From Shiella aurantiaca (GTDB lineage: Bacteria > Bacteroidota > Bacteroidia > Cytophagales > Cyclobacteriaceae): a DNA stretch of 64,000 nucleotides. A program made the position numbers and the translations under genes. A model generated the notes under the pieces. The model was not told where the DNA came from. It ran no database searches and was given only the letters and a program-made list of their open reading frames with translations. Every line of letters begins with the position of its first letter. Position 1 is the stretch's first letter. The stretch lies in the NCBI GenBank assembly GCA_030412945.1, contig JAUHJS010000007.1:186001-250000 (forward strand). Reading direction: 5' to 3'. Shown in pieces: positions 54,264 to 63,713 of this stretch.

Positions 54264-55610
54264 TCAGTAGGTGAATCCCAATTTGTTAAGTCCTTGCTGT
54301 ACTTCGGGTGCCGACATAAACAGCTCCCAGAGCAGTCCGCTGCGATGGTTTTCTATCATCACCGGAATAGGGCCCTGGTCTATGGCCAAGTAATGCGGTT
54401 TGTACCAAGAGGAGCCTATGCTGAAAGCATCGTAAGGGCCATAATCGCCAATGAGGCTGTCGCGTTCCTGCGCATACAGAAAGCGGAGGAATTGCATACT
54501 TTCTTCCGGAGTATAGGGGAAAGAAGAAAGTGCTGCGGTGGGACTAATCACCCCAAGGTCTTCGTCCATGGGCTTATGTCCGGCATAGCCATTAATAGAG
54601 TAGCTGGAGGTAAGTCCCCAGCAGTGGGCACCATAGCCGGCATGTCCTTTCGGATTCTTTACGCAGTAGTCGTAGTCAATTTTTACATGGTTTACATTAT
54701 GTTCCCAGTAATTGGCGTAGCGGTCTTTCAATTGCCGTGGATCAAGGCCAAGGAAGGAATAGTGCGACCAGAATAAAGGGCCACCGTATTGCTTGGCATA
54801 ATTGTGACGGAGGGCTAAATGTTTTCCATATTGCTGATGGCTGCTGTCGTTTTTAATGTCTCCCTTACGCGCCCAGCCTTCGTGGTATACTTCCGGGGCG
54901 ATGGGGTAGGTGGGTGAAGCGGCCGCCATCACATACATAATCAGGCATTCGTTGTAGCCTTCCACCGGAAAGTTCATCTCCCAGGCATATTCCGGAGACC
55001 AGTGCCAATAAAGTACATTCTTGCCGTTTTGGTACCAGGTCCATTCAATGCCATTGACCAAATCATTCATTTGCTTGGCTAAGGCTTGCTCGACCTCATT
55101 GCCATTTTGGAAATACTGGCGGGCAGTAATCAGGCCTTGCGCCAGGAAAGAGGTTTCCACCAAATCGCCCCCATTATCCTTAGGGCTGAATGCTTTCACT
55201 TTTCCGGTTTCCCCGTACATCCAATGCGGCCAAGCCCCATGGAATCGATCAGCTTTTTCCAGCCAGTTGACTAGCTTTTGCAAATGCGCCACCCCTTCTT
55301 CGCGGCTGATGAAGCCTCTTTCGATACCGACAAGTATGGCCATGATGCCAAAGCCCGTGCCTCCCGAGGTCACTACGCCTTGGTCATTGCTCGGGTAATC
55401 GCCATCCATATGGATGCGCTCAGGCGCAGCTCCCGAGGTGGGTTCGGCTCCATCATAGAAATAGCGGAAGGTTTGATATTGCACTAGATTGAGCAAGGAG
55501 TCATCCGAAAGCGTGGAAAGACTGGGTTCCTTGGCGGTTTCCTTAGGAGGCTGGCATGCCCAGGTACCTAAGAACAAGCCAAAAGCAAGAATATATACTG
55601 GGTGTTTCAT
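54264..55610 (-). CDS. GH144-type glucoamylase-family lipoprotein, short form
   Basis: The 448-residue protein has a lipobox Cys19 (GTWACQPP) and one glucoamylase-family (PF10091/GH144) domain from about residue 35. Characteristic blocks are FRYFYDGAEPTSG, GTGFGIMAILVGIERGFISREEG, HGAWPHWMYGETG, DNGGDLVETSFLAQGL and WHWSPEYAWEMNFPVEGYNE, ending AIDQGPIPVMIENHRSGLLW. GH144 enzymes of Bacteroidota are endo-beta-1,2-glucanases. It lies between a longer GH144-type gene (24-base gap) and the GH3 gene (39-base gap). Other glucans are possible because PF10091 is wider than GH144. Confidence 0.9.
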   Translation of the reverse strand: MKHPVYILAFGLFLGTWACQPPKETAKEPSLSTLSDDSLLNLVQYQTFRYFYDGAEPTSGAAPERIHMDGDYPSNDQGVVTSGGTGFGIMAILVGIERGFISREEGVAHLQKLVNWLEKADRFHGAWPHWMYGETGKVKAFSPKDNGGDLVETSFLAQGLITARQYFQNGNEVEQALAKQMNDLVNGIEWTWYQNGKNVLYWHWSPEYAWEMNFPVEGYNECLIMYVMAAASPTYPIAPEVYHEGWARKGDIKNDSSHQQYGKHLALRHNYAKQYGGPLFWSHYSFLGLDPRQLKDRYANYWEHNVNHVKIDYDYCVKNPKGHAGYGAHCWGLTSSYSINGYAGHKPMDEDLGVISPTAALSSFPYTPEESMQFLRFLYAQERDSLIGDYGPYDAFSIGSSWYKPHYLAIDQGPIPVMIENHRSGLLWELFMSAPEVQQGLNKLGFTY

Positions 55611-55634
55611 AATGCGGGAGTTTTTGAAGAAATA

Positions 55635-57611
55635 TTAATAGCTAAAATTCAAGGTGCTTAATCCGTTTTGTACTTCCGGTGCCGACATAAATAAGTCCCA
55701 CAAAAGTCCTGTCCGGTGGTTTTCAATCATAATAATGATGGGGCCTTGGTCGATGGCCAGGTAGGAATCGGCCACCCAGCCTTCAGTGAGGTCATAGGCA
55801 TCGTAAAAACCATATTCCCCCCAAAGTCGGTCACCAATGCCGTAGTAGAAGAAGTGCAAGGCTTGCATGGATTCTTCGGGCGTGTAAGGAAAGGAGGAAA
55901 GGGCAGCCGTAGGCGTAATTACCCCTTGGTCGTTATTAGGTGCATGCGCACTGTAGCCTTCTGGATTATCAGAGGCCGTAAGCCCCCAGCTTTGCTCCGA
56001 ATAGCCCACAAAATCTTGGGGATTATCTATACAATAGGCACGGTTGATTAAGGTATGGTTGCGGTTTTGTTCCCAATAATTGGCATAGTCATCCGATAGA
56101 TTGCGCGGGTCGAGGCCAAGGAAGGAATAATGGGTGAAGAACAAAGGTCCTCCCCGGTCTTCACCTAAAGGAAGTGTAATGTCATAAAAGGAGTTACCAT
56201 TTTGTATGCCCCCATTGCGGGCATAGCCTTCGTGGTACACACTCGGTGCAATGCCATGGGTAGTGGAGGAGGCCGCCAGCACATAGGTAATCAGGGTTTC
56301 ATTGTGCCCACGGATAGGCATATTCATGGCCCAGCCCACAGTGGGTGACCAATGCCAATAGAGTACATTTTGCCCTTCGCGGGTGTACCAATCCCATTCT
56401 ATGGTGTTGAGTAGGTTATTAATCGCATCGATAAGGGCACTTTCGGTGGCTTCATTGGGATTGAGGTATTGACGAACCGTTATCAGGCCTTGGGCCATAA
56501 AGGCGGTTTCTACCAAATCGCCTCCATTGTCATTGGTACTGAATGGAATAGTAGCTCCGGTGTTGCCATCCATCCAGTGCGGCCAGACACCATGATGACG
56601 GTCTGCAGTGCCCAGAAAAGTGACAATCTTTTCCCAACGCGCTATACCTTCGGCACGGGTGATAAAATTGCGTTCAATACCCACGATAAGCGCCATCAGG
56701 CCAAAACCTGAGCCTCCAATGGTGACGGTATTGCCGGAAGTGTTTCGCTCACGCGCGAGTCCCGAATGGGGGTGGGCGAAATCCCAGAAATAGGCGAAAG
56801 TGCGTTCTTGCACCAGTGTGAGCAGGCTTTCATCATCTATTAGTGGAAATTTAGGCGTATCACTGCCTTGGGTATAAAAAGGAAGGTTGAGGCCTTCGAA
56901 AATCTCCTCGTTTTGGCCTTCTATCCCCGTGAGGGCAAAAAGGGTATATTTATTCCAGTCGAGTAATGCCTGATCCGTACTTAGGCTTACAGTGCGTGCA
57001 TCCTCCGATAGCGCCATATTGAGGGGAATGGATTGCCCTTGTGCGCTTACTAAACGTAGACTTTGCGCATTGACACTTTCCGGTGCCACTGGAGCGGAAA
57101 AGTACAGGCTTAGCTGAGGTTGAAGAGAAATGTTTTGTACCCGATTGGCTTGCAGAGCCTCTTGCTCATCAATGGTGAGGGAAAGAAGCCTAAGTACATC
57201 AGCCTCCGTTTGGAAGGAAAGTTGGAGGCCCGGGAAAGTTTCTTGATTGATTCCACGTAGTGCATCTGAAATGAACAAGGTAAATGTGGTATTACCCGGT
57301 AAGTTCTCTTGAGGCAGTAGGGAAACGGTTTGGTTATTGTCTAAATATTCTACCCGTACAGAAGTGGGTGTTTCGCCTTTCATAAGGCTAATGGCAGTAG
57401 GAACACTGCCGGTATCTAAGGGACTATTGAAGCGGATAACAATAGCTTGGTCTTTGGGAGCACCTTCTGTGGTGACATCAGCGGATAGGGAAAGGGGAAA
57501 AGTGCCCAACGACACTGAGCGTAGCTGAAGCTGTCCGGCACGAGGCTCTTCAGGCTTTTGCTTGCAGGCCAGGAGTAAAAAAAGGAAAAGATAAAAAAAG
57601 GATGATCTCAT
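55635..57611 (-). CDS. GH144-type lipoprotein with two N-terminal Ig-like domains
   Basis: The protein of about 658 residues (ATG at 57611, chosen because a lipoprotein signal with Cys16 in LLACKQKP follows directly; an upstream start adds 19 unlike residues) has two bacterial Ig-like (Big_5 type) domains at about 28-130 and 145-255, then a GH144-type domain with FAYFWDFAHPHSGLARERN, GGSGFGLMALIVGIERNFIT, HGVWPHWMDGNTG, DNGGDLVETAFMAQGL and AIDQGPIIIMIENHRTG. The Ig-like part probably lifts the enzyme from the outer membrane, so this copy likely works on long glucan outside and the short copy on fragments inside. That division is inference. Confidence 0.9.
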   Translation of the reverse strand: MRSSFFYLFLFLLLACKQKPEEPRAGQLQLRSVSLGTFPLSLSADVTTEGAPKDQAIVIRFNSPLDTGSVPTAISLMKGETPTSVRVEYLDNNQTVSLLPQENLPGNTTFTLFISDALRGINQETFPGLQLSFQTEADVLRLLSLTIDEQEALQANRVQNISLQPQLSLYFSAPVAPESVNAQSLRLVSAQGQSIPLNMALSEDARTVSLSTDQALLDWNKYTLFALTGIEGQNEEIFEGLNLPFYTQGSDTPKFPLIDDESLLTLVQERTFAYFWDFAHPHSGLARERNTSGNTVTIGGSGFGLMALIVGIERNFITRAEGIARWEKIVTFLGTADRHHGVWPHWMDGNTGATIPFSTNDNGGDLVETAFMAQGLITVRQYLNPNEATESALIDAINNLLNTIEWDWYTREGQNVLYWHWSPTVGWAMNMPIRGHNETLITYVLAASSTTHGIAPSVYHEGYARNGGIQNGNSFYDITLPLGEDRGGPLFFTHYSFLGLDPRNLSDDYANYWEQNRNHTLINRAYCIDNPQDFVGYSEQSWGLTASDNPEGYSAHAPNNDQGVITPTAALSSFPYTPEESMQALHFFYYGIGDRLWGEYGFYDAYDLTEGWVADSYLAIDQGPIIIMIENHRTGLLWDLFMSAPEVQNGLSTLNFSY

Positions 57612-57679
57612 GAAAAGGAAAAGAGAAAAGAAGGGCGCCTTGCGGCTACCCTTCTGTAAAACTAACACACAAACATTGC

Positions 57680-58939
57680 TTAGTTACCTGCTACGGATTC
57701 GTACATTAAACGAATCTCGTCAGCAGTCAAAGGCTTGTGGAAGATGCGCACTTCATCCAAAGATCCTTTGAAGTGGTTGGAAGTAGGGAAATCATAGCCA
57801 CCCCAAGGTTCAGCATCCCACATGGTGCCTGCTCTGGATTGGATAAAACCAAAAGCAAGCTCATTTACCACATCCGGCTCGATACCGCCATATTTCATAC
57901 CTACTACCGTTCTCTTGGCATCGCCTTCAGGCCATAAGTTGAAATCTTGACTCTTCATCAATTCACCATTGATGTACATGGTTCCTTTTTTGGTGGTTCC
58001 ATCATACATACATACCACATGCGCCCATTTGTCTTTCAAAAGTCCAGCTACGCCACCAGTGGTAGTCAAGTCTTTCACGAAATCCCAACCTTGCCATCCG
58101 CCATTGTCTTTGTCTTGTCCATTTCCGGGAAACCAAAGGTCTTCAGAAGCGGTTTCGCCATTTCCTAGTTCATAACGTCCGGCCAATTTACAAGAACCAA
58201 AATCACCGGGGATTTCAAATTGCATACCATAGAAGGCACCAAGTCCTAGGACAAAATGCCCGGCAGGGTTGCCGTTTGCATCGGTGTGGTCAGAGCTGGC
58301 TTTCACCCAGAAGCTGATGGTGAAATCGCTGGTGTTCATCAATTGGTCACCATTGGGAATCTCCACGATGGTGGCATCTCCATCAAATACAGCTGCTTTG
58401 TTGGCTGCCCCGGTTGGGTCTGCTCCAAAGCTTAGGGCTACTACGCCACTGGCTGTAGGGTCGAAAGTACCGATAGCATCATTGGCATCGCCATCGAAAG
58501 GCCAGTAGGCAAAGGTTCCGGCAGGAACAAAGAATCCGGCCGTAGAGAAGGTACGGGCAGTTGCCGGCAATACATCGCCATCTGCCGCTACCACTTTAGC
58601 CAAATTAAGTTCGTACAATGCACCGCTACCCAATCCTTCGGAAGTAATGGTGACGGTAGTACCATCTACACTGGTGTTGATGGTGAAATTGGCATTGTCA
58701 TAATCTTGCAAAAGGGTAATTTCAAGGTCGCTGGCGCTCACTTCCTTCGAGAAGGTAGCCACGATAGAAGCATCTGCAGGCACACCTGTGGCAGTGGTGG
58801 CCCCGTTGAGGTCAATATCTCCGGCCGTAAGGCTCACGAGAGTAAAGGCTACGGGTTCGTCTTCATTGTCGCAAGCATACATAAATACAGTGGCGGCCAT
58901 TGCGCATGACCATAAGACTGATTTGAATACATTTTTCAT
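57680..58939 (-). CDS. LamG/concanavalin-domain lipoprotein with Ig-like domain (surface glycan-binding)
   Basis: The 419-residue protein has a lipoprotein signal (Cys23, MYACDNEDEP), an Ig-like Big_5 domain (about 30-135; ATGVPADASIVATFSKEVSA), and a Laminin_G_3 fold (about 140-415) with FAYWPFDGDANDAIG, FTISFWVKASSD, WAHVVCMYDGTTKKGTMYINGE and GSLDEVRIFHKPLTADEI. It sits directly downstream of SusD, the usual site for a surface glycan-binding protein (SusE/F or SGBP role). No catalytic residues are visible, so binding is preferred, but some concanavalin-fold proteins are lyases. Confidence 0.88.
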   Translation of the reverse strand: MKNVFKSVLWSCAMAATVFMYACDNEDEPVAFTLVSLTAGDIDLNGATTATGVPADASIVATFSKEVSASDLEITLLQDYDNANFTINTSVDGTTVTITSEGLGSGALYELNLAKVVAADGDVLPATARTFSTAGFFVPAGTFAYWPFDGDANDAIGTFDPTASGVVALSFGADPTGAANKAAVFDGDATIVEIPNGDQLMNTSDFTISFWVKASSDHTDANGNPAGHFVLGLGAFYGMQFEIPGDFGSCKLAGRYELGNGETASEDLWFPGNGQDKDNGGWQGWDFVKDLTTTGGVAGLLKDKWAHVVCMYDGTTKKGTMYINGELMKSQDFNLWPEGDAKRTVVGMKYGGIEPDVVNELAFGFIQSRAGTMWDAEPWGGYDFPTSNHFKGSLDEVRIFHKPLTADEIRLMYESVAGN

Positions 58940-58989
58940 TGTAATAATAGTTAAGTGTAATTATTGAAGTTTTAGTTGTGTGCTAAGCA

Positions 58990-60483
58990 TTATTCCCATT
59001 GCGGGTTTTGTGGCCATCGATTTCCGGTCAAATCCAGCTCGATTTGTGGGATGGGCAATAGCTCGTGTTTGCCACTTACGAAACCCAGCGGCCCCAATAT
59101 GCTATTGGCCCGATTGGTACGAACCAAGTCCCAGAAACGATGGCCTTCCATGGCTAATTCATGGCGTCTTTCCTCGAAGATGATGTCGCGAAGGAGTGCT
59201 TGGTCGGTTTCGGTAATGTCTGGCAATAAGGCATTGTTGCCTCCGCGTGCCCGCTCGCGTACTTCATTCAAGTAATCGAGGGCTAAGGGCACATTACCTG
59301 TTTCATTGAGGGACTCAGCGGCCATCAGCAATACATCCGCATAGCGTATAAAGCGCCTGTTGTGCCCAAAAGAAGGAGGAACGGTAGAGCCAGGTGTCCA
59401 TACTTTTTGGTTATAACATTCTATTTCTACCAGATTTCCGTCTTCATCGGTGGTTTCATCGGGTGTTTGTGAATCACCTGCTATCAGGATGCCATCCAGT
59501 TCTTCACCTAAAAAGATGACTGTGGCTTCCATACGCGGGTCATCGGTTTCAAAGGAATTCATCAAATCGAGGGATGGACGATTGAAGCCCCAGCCACGAT
59601 TTGGCGTGCCGCGCACTCCTTGAACGTTACCATATTGATTGCCCCCATTTTCCAGTCCTTCCTGACCGAAAGCACCCACCTCAAATACGGATTCAATCCC
59701 ATGTTCCCCTGCCTCACTGTTGGCATCGGCAAAGTTCTCAAACAAATCATATTGCCCCGAATTGATTACTTCTTGCGCCCAACGGGCGGCTTCGGGGAAG
59801 TTTCCTTGAAATAAGTATACCCGGGCGCGCAAGGCCTTGGCGGCTCCTTTGGTGGCGCGACCCAAATCTGCGATTGGGTATTCCGATTTTTCGGGGAGAT
59901 TGGCAATGGCCTCTTCAAGGTCTTCGTGAATGAGTTCATATACTAGCGCCTTACTGCTCCTTTCCGCATCAGTTACGGGCAATGTGGTGGTGATAATGGG
60001 CACATCGCCCCAGGCACGAACCAGATCAAAGTAGAAAAAGGCACGTAAGAATTTGGCTTCCGCTACATAGCGGTCGCGCAGGTCTTCGTCCATAGTAATA
60101 TCAGGCACATTTTCTATCACTACGTTGGCGCGCTGCACCCCTTGGTAAAGGGCATTCCACCAGCGGGAAATATTGCCTTCGGTGCTGATGTGGGTAAAGG
60201 TGTCATAAGGCCCCACGGTGGCCGCACCATCCGATGGATTGCTTCCTTTGTGCGCATCATCCGACATAATGTCCATAATAGGAAAAAGCCCGAAATGAAA
60301 CTCGTTGAAGCGCAGGGTATTATAAATGGCATTGGTGGCTAATAGCGCATCCTCTGCCGAAGTAGGGAAATTACTTTGTGTAATCTGCCCCTGTGGGGGG
60401 AGTTCTAAGAAATCCTTACAGGAAACCAAGCCAAGGATGGCAAGGCTAAGGGTTAATTTTTTGCGGATATTACTTGTCTTCAT
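58990..60483 (-). CDS. SusD/RagB-family outer-membrane lipoprotein
   Basis: The protein of about 497 residues (ATG at 60483; a longer frame would run into the SusC gene) has a signal with Cys22 (GLVSCKDFLELPP), the typical SusD opening. It then shows FPTSAEDALLATNAIYNTL, YVAEAKFLRAFFYFDLVRAWGDVPI, RATKGAAKALRARVYLFQG and the C-terminal FGHNRRFIRYADVLLMAAESLNE with ERRHELAMEGHRFWDLVR. It forms the lid of the SusC channel and binds the glycan. It lies 10 bases downstream of SusC, as is standard. Confidence 0.97.
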   Translation of the reverse strand: MKTSNIRKKLTLSLAILGLVSCKDFLELPPQGQITQSNFPTSAEDALLATNAIYNTLRFNEFHFGLFPIMDIMSDDAHKGSNPSDGAATVGPYDTFTHISTEGNISRWWNALYQGVQRANVVIENVPDITMDEDLRDRYVAEAKFLRAFFYFDLVRAWGDVPIITTTLPVTDAERSSKALVYELIHEDLEEAIANLPEKSEYPIADLGRATKGAAKALRARVYLFQGNFPEAARWAQEVINSGQYDLFENFADANSEAGEHGIESVFEVGAFGQEGLENGGNQYGNVQGVRGTPNRGWGFNRPSLDLMNSFETDDPRMEATVIFLGEELDGILIAGDSQTPDETTDEDGNLVEIECYNQKVWTPGSTVPPSFGHNRRFIRYADVLLMAAESLNETGNVPLALDYLNEVRERARGGNNALLPDITETDQALLRDIIFEERRHELAMEGHRFWDLVRTNRANSILGPLGFVSGKHELLPIPQIELDLTGNRWPQNPQWE

Positions 60484-60493
60484 GGTCAAAAAA

Positions 60494-63460
60494 TTAAAAA
60501 GTAACACGAATTCCGGTGGAGTACATGGCACTAAAAGGATAGCCCCCGAGGTCGATGCCACTGTTGATAGGGTCGCCCAAAATTTCGGGGTTGTATCCGG
60601 TAAAAGGACTCAGCGTGAACACATTGGTGCCGCTCACAAAGAAGCGCACTTGTTGGGCTTTGAGGCGGTTAGTCATACCTTCGGGGAGACTATAGCCCAA
60701 GGTGATATTGCGCAAGCGGAAGAAGGAACCGCTTTGCACAAAGAAGGAAGAAGGCAGGTAGTTGTAGCCACCTTGGCTGGCCCTTGGCTCGGTATTGCTG
60801 GTGTTTTCTCCCGTCCAGCGATTGGCTACGTGTTGTTCATAATTGTAGAGGTCGGGGCGGATGGTTTCTTTGATATTATAAATATCGTTACCTCTTTGCC
60901 CTTGAAAATCAATAGCCACGTCCCATCCTTTATACTCTGCGCCCAAATTAAAAGCATACAATAAGCTTGGAATAGGAGAGCCAATATAGGTTCGGTCGGC
61001 ATCGGTAATCTGCCCATCTTCATTGGTGTCTACAAACCTAAGGTCACCGGGAAAGGCATCCGAGCGATGCGGATAGGCATCCAAATCAGATTGGTTTTGA
61101 AATACACCATCTACTTCATAGCCATAGAAAGCCCCAATGGGTAAGCCCACGCTGCTTCGGGTGGTGCCGGCCCCATTGGTTAGAAAGTCATCATCGCCAT
61201 TGGTGCCCCGCACTTTAAGTACTTCGTTGTGGAGAGTGTTTCCCAAGACGCCCACACTGTAATTGAGGTCGCCAATGCTATTGCGGTATCCTAGGTTAAA
61301 TTCCAGCCCTTGGTTAAGCACCTCGGCCGAATTGGTCGTAATGGAGGCACCGCTGCCGTTTCCATAATATCCCGGGATGGGTAAGTTAATCAAGATATCA
61401 TAGGTGATTTTGCGGAAAAACTCCAGTTCGGCACTCAAGGTGTTTTCCCAGAAGGCCATTTCTACTCCGGCATTGAACTGCTCCGTGCTCTCCCAGCGCA
61501 GGTCGGGATTTCCGGCACTGGAGTAAGTTTGACCGGGAATGATAGCATCCTCTGGCCCGAAAACCGCGTTGATGCCATTGCCCACCAAAGAATATTGGCG
61601 GTCGTAAGGGATTTTGTCGTTCCCGATTACGCCCCAGCTGGCTTTTAGTTTTAAATTGGTGATGGCCTCATACGGACTCATAAAGGCTTCATTGATTATG
61701 TTCCAGCCTACCGCCACAGCCGGGAAAAGAGCAAAGCGATTGGTAGTGGGGAATTTCGAGGAGCCATCTCTGCGTAGCGTTGCCGTCAGTAGGTAGCGAT
61801 TGTTGAAGCTGTAGTTGACCCGAAAAAGCTGGGAAAGCATGGAGAAATAATTGCTGCCGTCTACGCCATTGCCTACTTCATTGGGGTTGATATTGTTGGG
61901 GTTGATGTACCAAAAATCCGGAGTATCACGCACGAGGCTAAGGGCAGGCAGGTTGACAAATTCGGAAGTGGATTTTTGTGCTGTAAAGCCTGCTAGCGCA
62001 TCTAAGCGGTGCAGGCCTATTTCTTTTTGGTAGCTGAGGGTATTTTCCCATAACCACGAGAGGCGGTTGTAGAATCCTTTGTTCAAGCGGCTCAGCGGAT
62101 TTTGCTGCTGCGGAGAAACAAAGAATTCGGGGGTAAAGCTTTCAGAAGAGCTGTAGTCTACCTCTATCCCATAGCTGCTTTTAAATTGAAGTCCTTCGAT
62201 AAGGTCGAGGGTGAAATAGGTATTGCCAATGCTTCTTAGGCCTTGATTAAAACTGTTGGTATATTCAATGTCAGCCAGAGGATTTCCCGTGCCGGGAATT
62301 TCGGCAAAGCTGCCATCGGCATTGTAAGGCTCCAGTACCGGCCAGGCCCTATAGGCAATGAAAACTACATTATTATTAGTGTTTTGTGCCTTGAAGGGAG
62401 TTAGGGTGATATTGGTTCCTAGCTGAAGACGGGAAGACAACTGATAGGAATTATTGAATTTTACGGTCAGGCGTTCGAACTGCGATTTCGGAATAATTCC
62501 CTCGTGCTTGAAATAGCCGGCTCCTAAGTAGTATTGTCCTTTGTCGCTGGCTCCCGTGGCCGATAACTGGGCATTCAGGATGGGAGCTTCCAACCCATCT
62601 TTAAAAATAAGATCCTGCCAATCGGTATTAGGCACTAGGTCGATATTATTATAAGAACCCGGGCGCAACTCATTGGCTACGGTGGCAAATTCCCGGCCAT
62701 CTAAGAGAGCGATGCGTTTTTGAAGTTTTTGTATGCTGTAATCTGCGGAAAAGTTGATGGTAGGAGCCACTTGCCCTTTCTTGGCGCGCTTGGTGGTGAC
62801 GATAATAACTCCGTTTGCTCCACGTGAACCATAGATAGCCGTGGCGGAGGCATCTTTCAATACATCCATAGCTTCAATATCGGCTGCATTTAGGAAGTCA
62901 ATATTGTCGAGGATGACGCCATCTACCACAAAAATGGGATTGGAATTATTAAAAGTACCCACTCCCCGCACGCGAATCACCGCCCCTGCACCCGGTGCGC
63001 CACCTGCATTGCTAATTTGTACGCCCGCCACCTTGCCTTGTAAGCCTTGTAGTGGAGAGGAGGAGGGGATTTTGGTGAGTTCGCTACCCTTCACACGTGC
63101 CACCGAGCCGGTGAGGTCACTCTTTTTCTGTGTACCATAGCCCACCACCACGATTTCGTCTAATTGCTGGGTATCGTCTTCTAATTGTACGTCAATCACG
63201 CTTCTACTTCCTACTAGGGTAGTAAAAGTCTTAAACCCCAGAAAAGAGAATTGTAGCTGCGCGCTATCCCTCTCTACTACTAAGGAGAAAGACCCGTTGA
63301 TATCCGTTACAGTGCCTTGGTCGGTGCCGAGCAGCCGTATGTTTACCCCGGGAAGCGTTTCTCCCGATGTGGCCGATGTGACCGTACCTTTTACGTTCCT
63401 TTGTGCCAAAAGGGAAAAAGGAAGTAGGGAAAAAATCCCTATTACTAGCAAATGCCTCAT
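60494..63460 (-). CDS. SusC/RagA-family TonB-dependent transporter
   Basis: The 988-residue outer-membrane transporter has a signal peptide (to LLAQ), a carboxypeptidase-D regulatory-like domain (about 22-95; VKGTVTSATSGETLPGVNIRL), the SusC motif LDEIVVVGYGTQKKSDLTGSV, a plug with FNNSNPIFVVDGVILDN and YGSRGANGVIIVTTK, and a beta-barrel of about 750 residues. It ends with an aromatic-type terminal strand (YSTGIRVTF). There is no STN domain, so it does not signal to an anti-sigma factor. It is the first gene of the PUL. No sensor of the hybrid two-component or SusR type is present in the window. Confidence 0.97.
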   Translation of the reverse strand: MRHLLVIGIFSLLPFSLLAQRNVKGTVTSATSGETLPGVNIRLLGTDQGTVTDINGSFSLVVERDSAQLQFSFLGFKTFTTLVGSRSVIDVQLEDDTQQLDEIVVVGYGTQKKSDLTGSVARVKGSELTKIPSSSPLQGLQGKVAGVQISNAGGAPGAGAVIRVRGVGTFNNSNPIFVVDGVILDNIDFLNAADIEAMDVLKDASATAIYGSRGANGVIIVTTKRAKKGQVAPTINFSADYSIQKLQKRIALLDGREFATVANELRPGSYNNIDLVPNTDWQDLIFKDGLEAPILNAQLSATGASDKGQYYLGAGYFKHEGIIPKSQFERLTVKFNNSYQLSSRLQLGTNITLTPFKAQNTNNNVVFIAYRAWPVLEPYNADGSFAEIPGTGNPLADIEYTNSFNQGLRSIGNTYFTLDLIEGLQFKSSYGIEVDYSSSESFTPEFFVSPQQQNPLSRLNKGFYNRLSWLWENTLSYQKEIGLHRLDALAGFTAQKSTSEFVNLPALSLVRDTPDFWYINPNNINPNEVGNGVDGSNYFSMLSQLFRVNYSFNNRYLLTATLRRDGSSKFPTTNRFALFPAVAVGWNIINEAFMSPYEAITNLKLKASWGVIGNDKIPYDRQYSLVGNGINAVFGPEDAIIPGQTYSSAGNPDLRWESTEQFNAGVEMAFWENTLSAELEFFRKITYDILINLPIPGYYGNGSGASITTNSAEVLNQGLEFNLGYRNSIGDLNYSVGVLGNTLHNEVLKVRGTNGDDDFLTNGAGTTRSSVGLPIGAFYGYEVDGVFQNQSDLDAYPHRSDAFPGDLRFVDTNEDGQITDADRTYIGSPIPSLLYAFNLGAEYKGWDVAIDFQGQRGNDIYNIKETIRPDLYNYEQHVANRWTGENTSNTEPRASQGGYNYLPSSFFVQSGSFFRLRNITLGYSLPEGMTNRLKAQQVRFFVSGTNVFTLSPFTGYNPEILGDPINSGIDLGGYPFSAMYSTGIRVTF

Positions 63461-63472
63461 AGACTAACAGTA

Positions 63473-63489
63473 TTTTCGAAAACGTTACC
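63473..63489. promoter_or_regulatory. Palindrome upstream of susC, possible operator
   Basis: TTTTCGAAAA (63473-63482) is a perfect 10-base palindrome continuing into ACGTTAC, so the wider block GTATTTTCGAAAACGTTAC is nearly symmetric. It lies 12-30 bases upstream of the SusC start on the minus strand. AAACGTTT-like cores resemble LacI-family operators, but no such regulator is in the window, so the call is tentative. The rest of the gap to 63713 is AT-rich and holds no gene. Confidence 0.3.
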
Positions 63490-63713
63490 AAAATACTCTA
63501 GCCGAATGGCTTTGTTTACAATAAATTCAAGTTTTCTGTGATTTTAGAAGAAAAGTGATACGCTTTTTCGCAAGATTTTTCACGGATGAAAAACATTAAT
63601 TTCAATCGATTACAGAGCTATTTTAGGGAATTATCCCCAATTTTTTTTCACAATAAAAACAAGAATCACCTAGGGAGCATTTTATAGGAAAAATTCAATT
63701 AGTTCCCTGCTAT

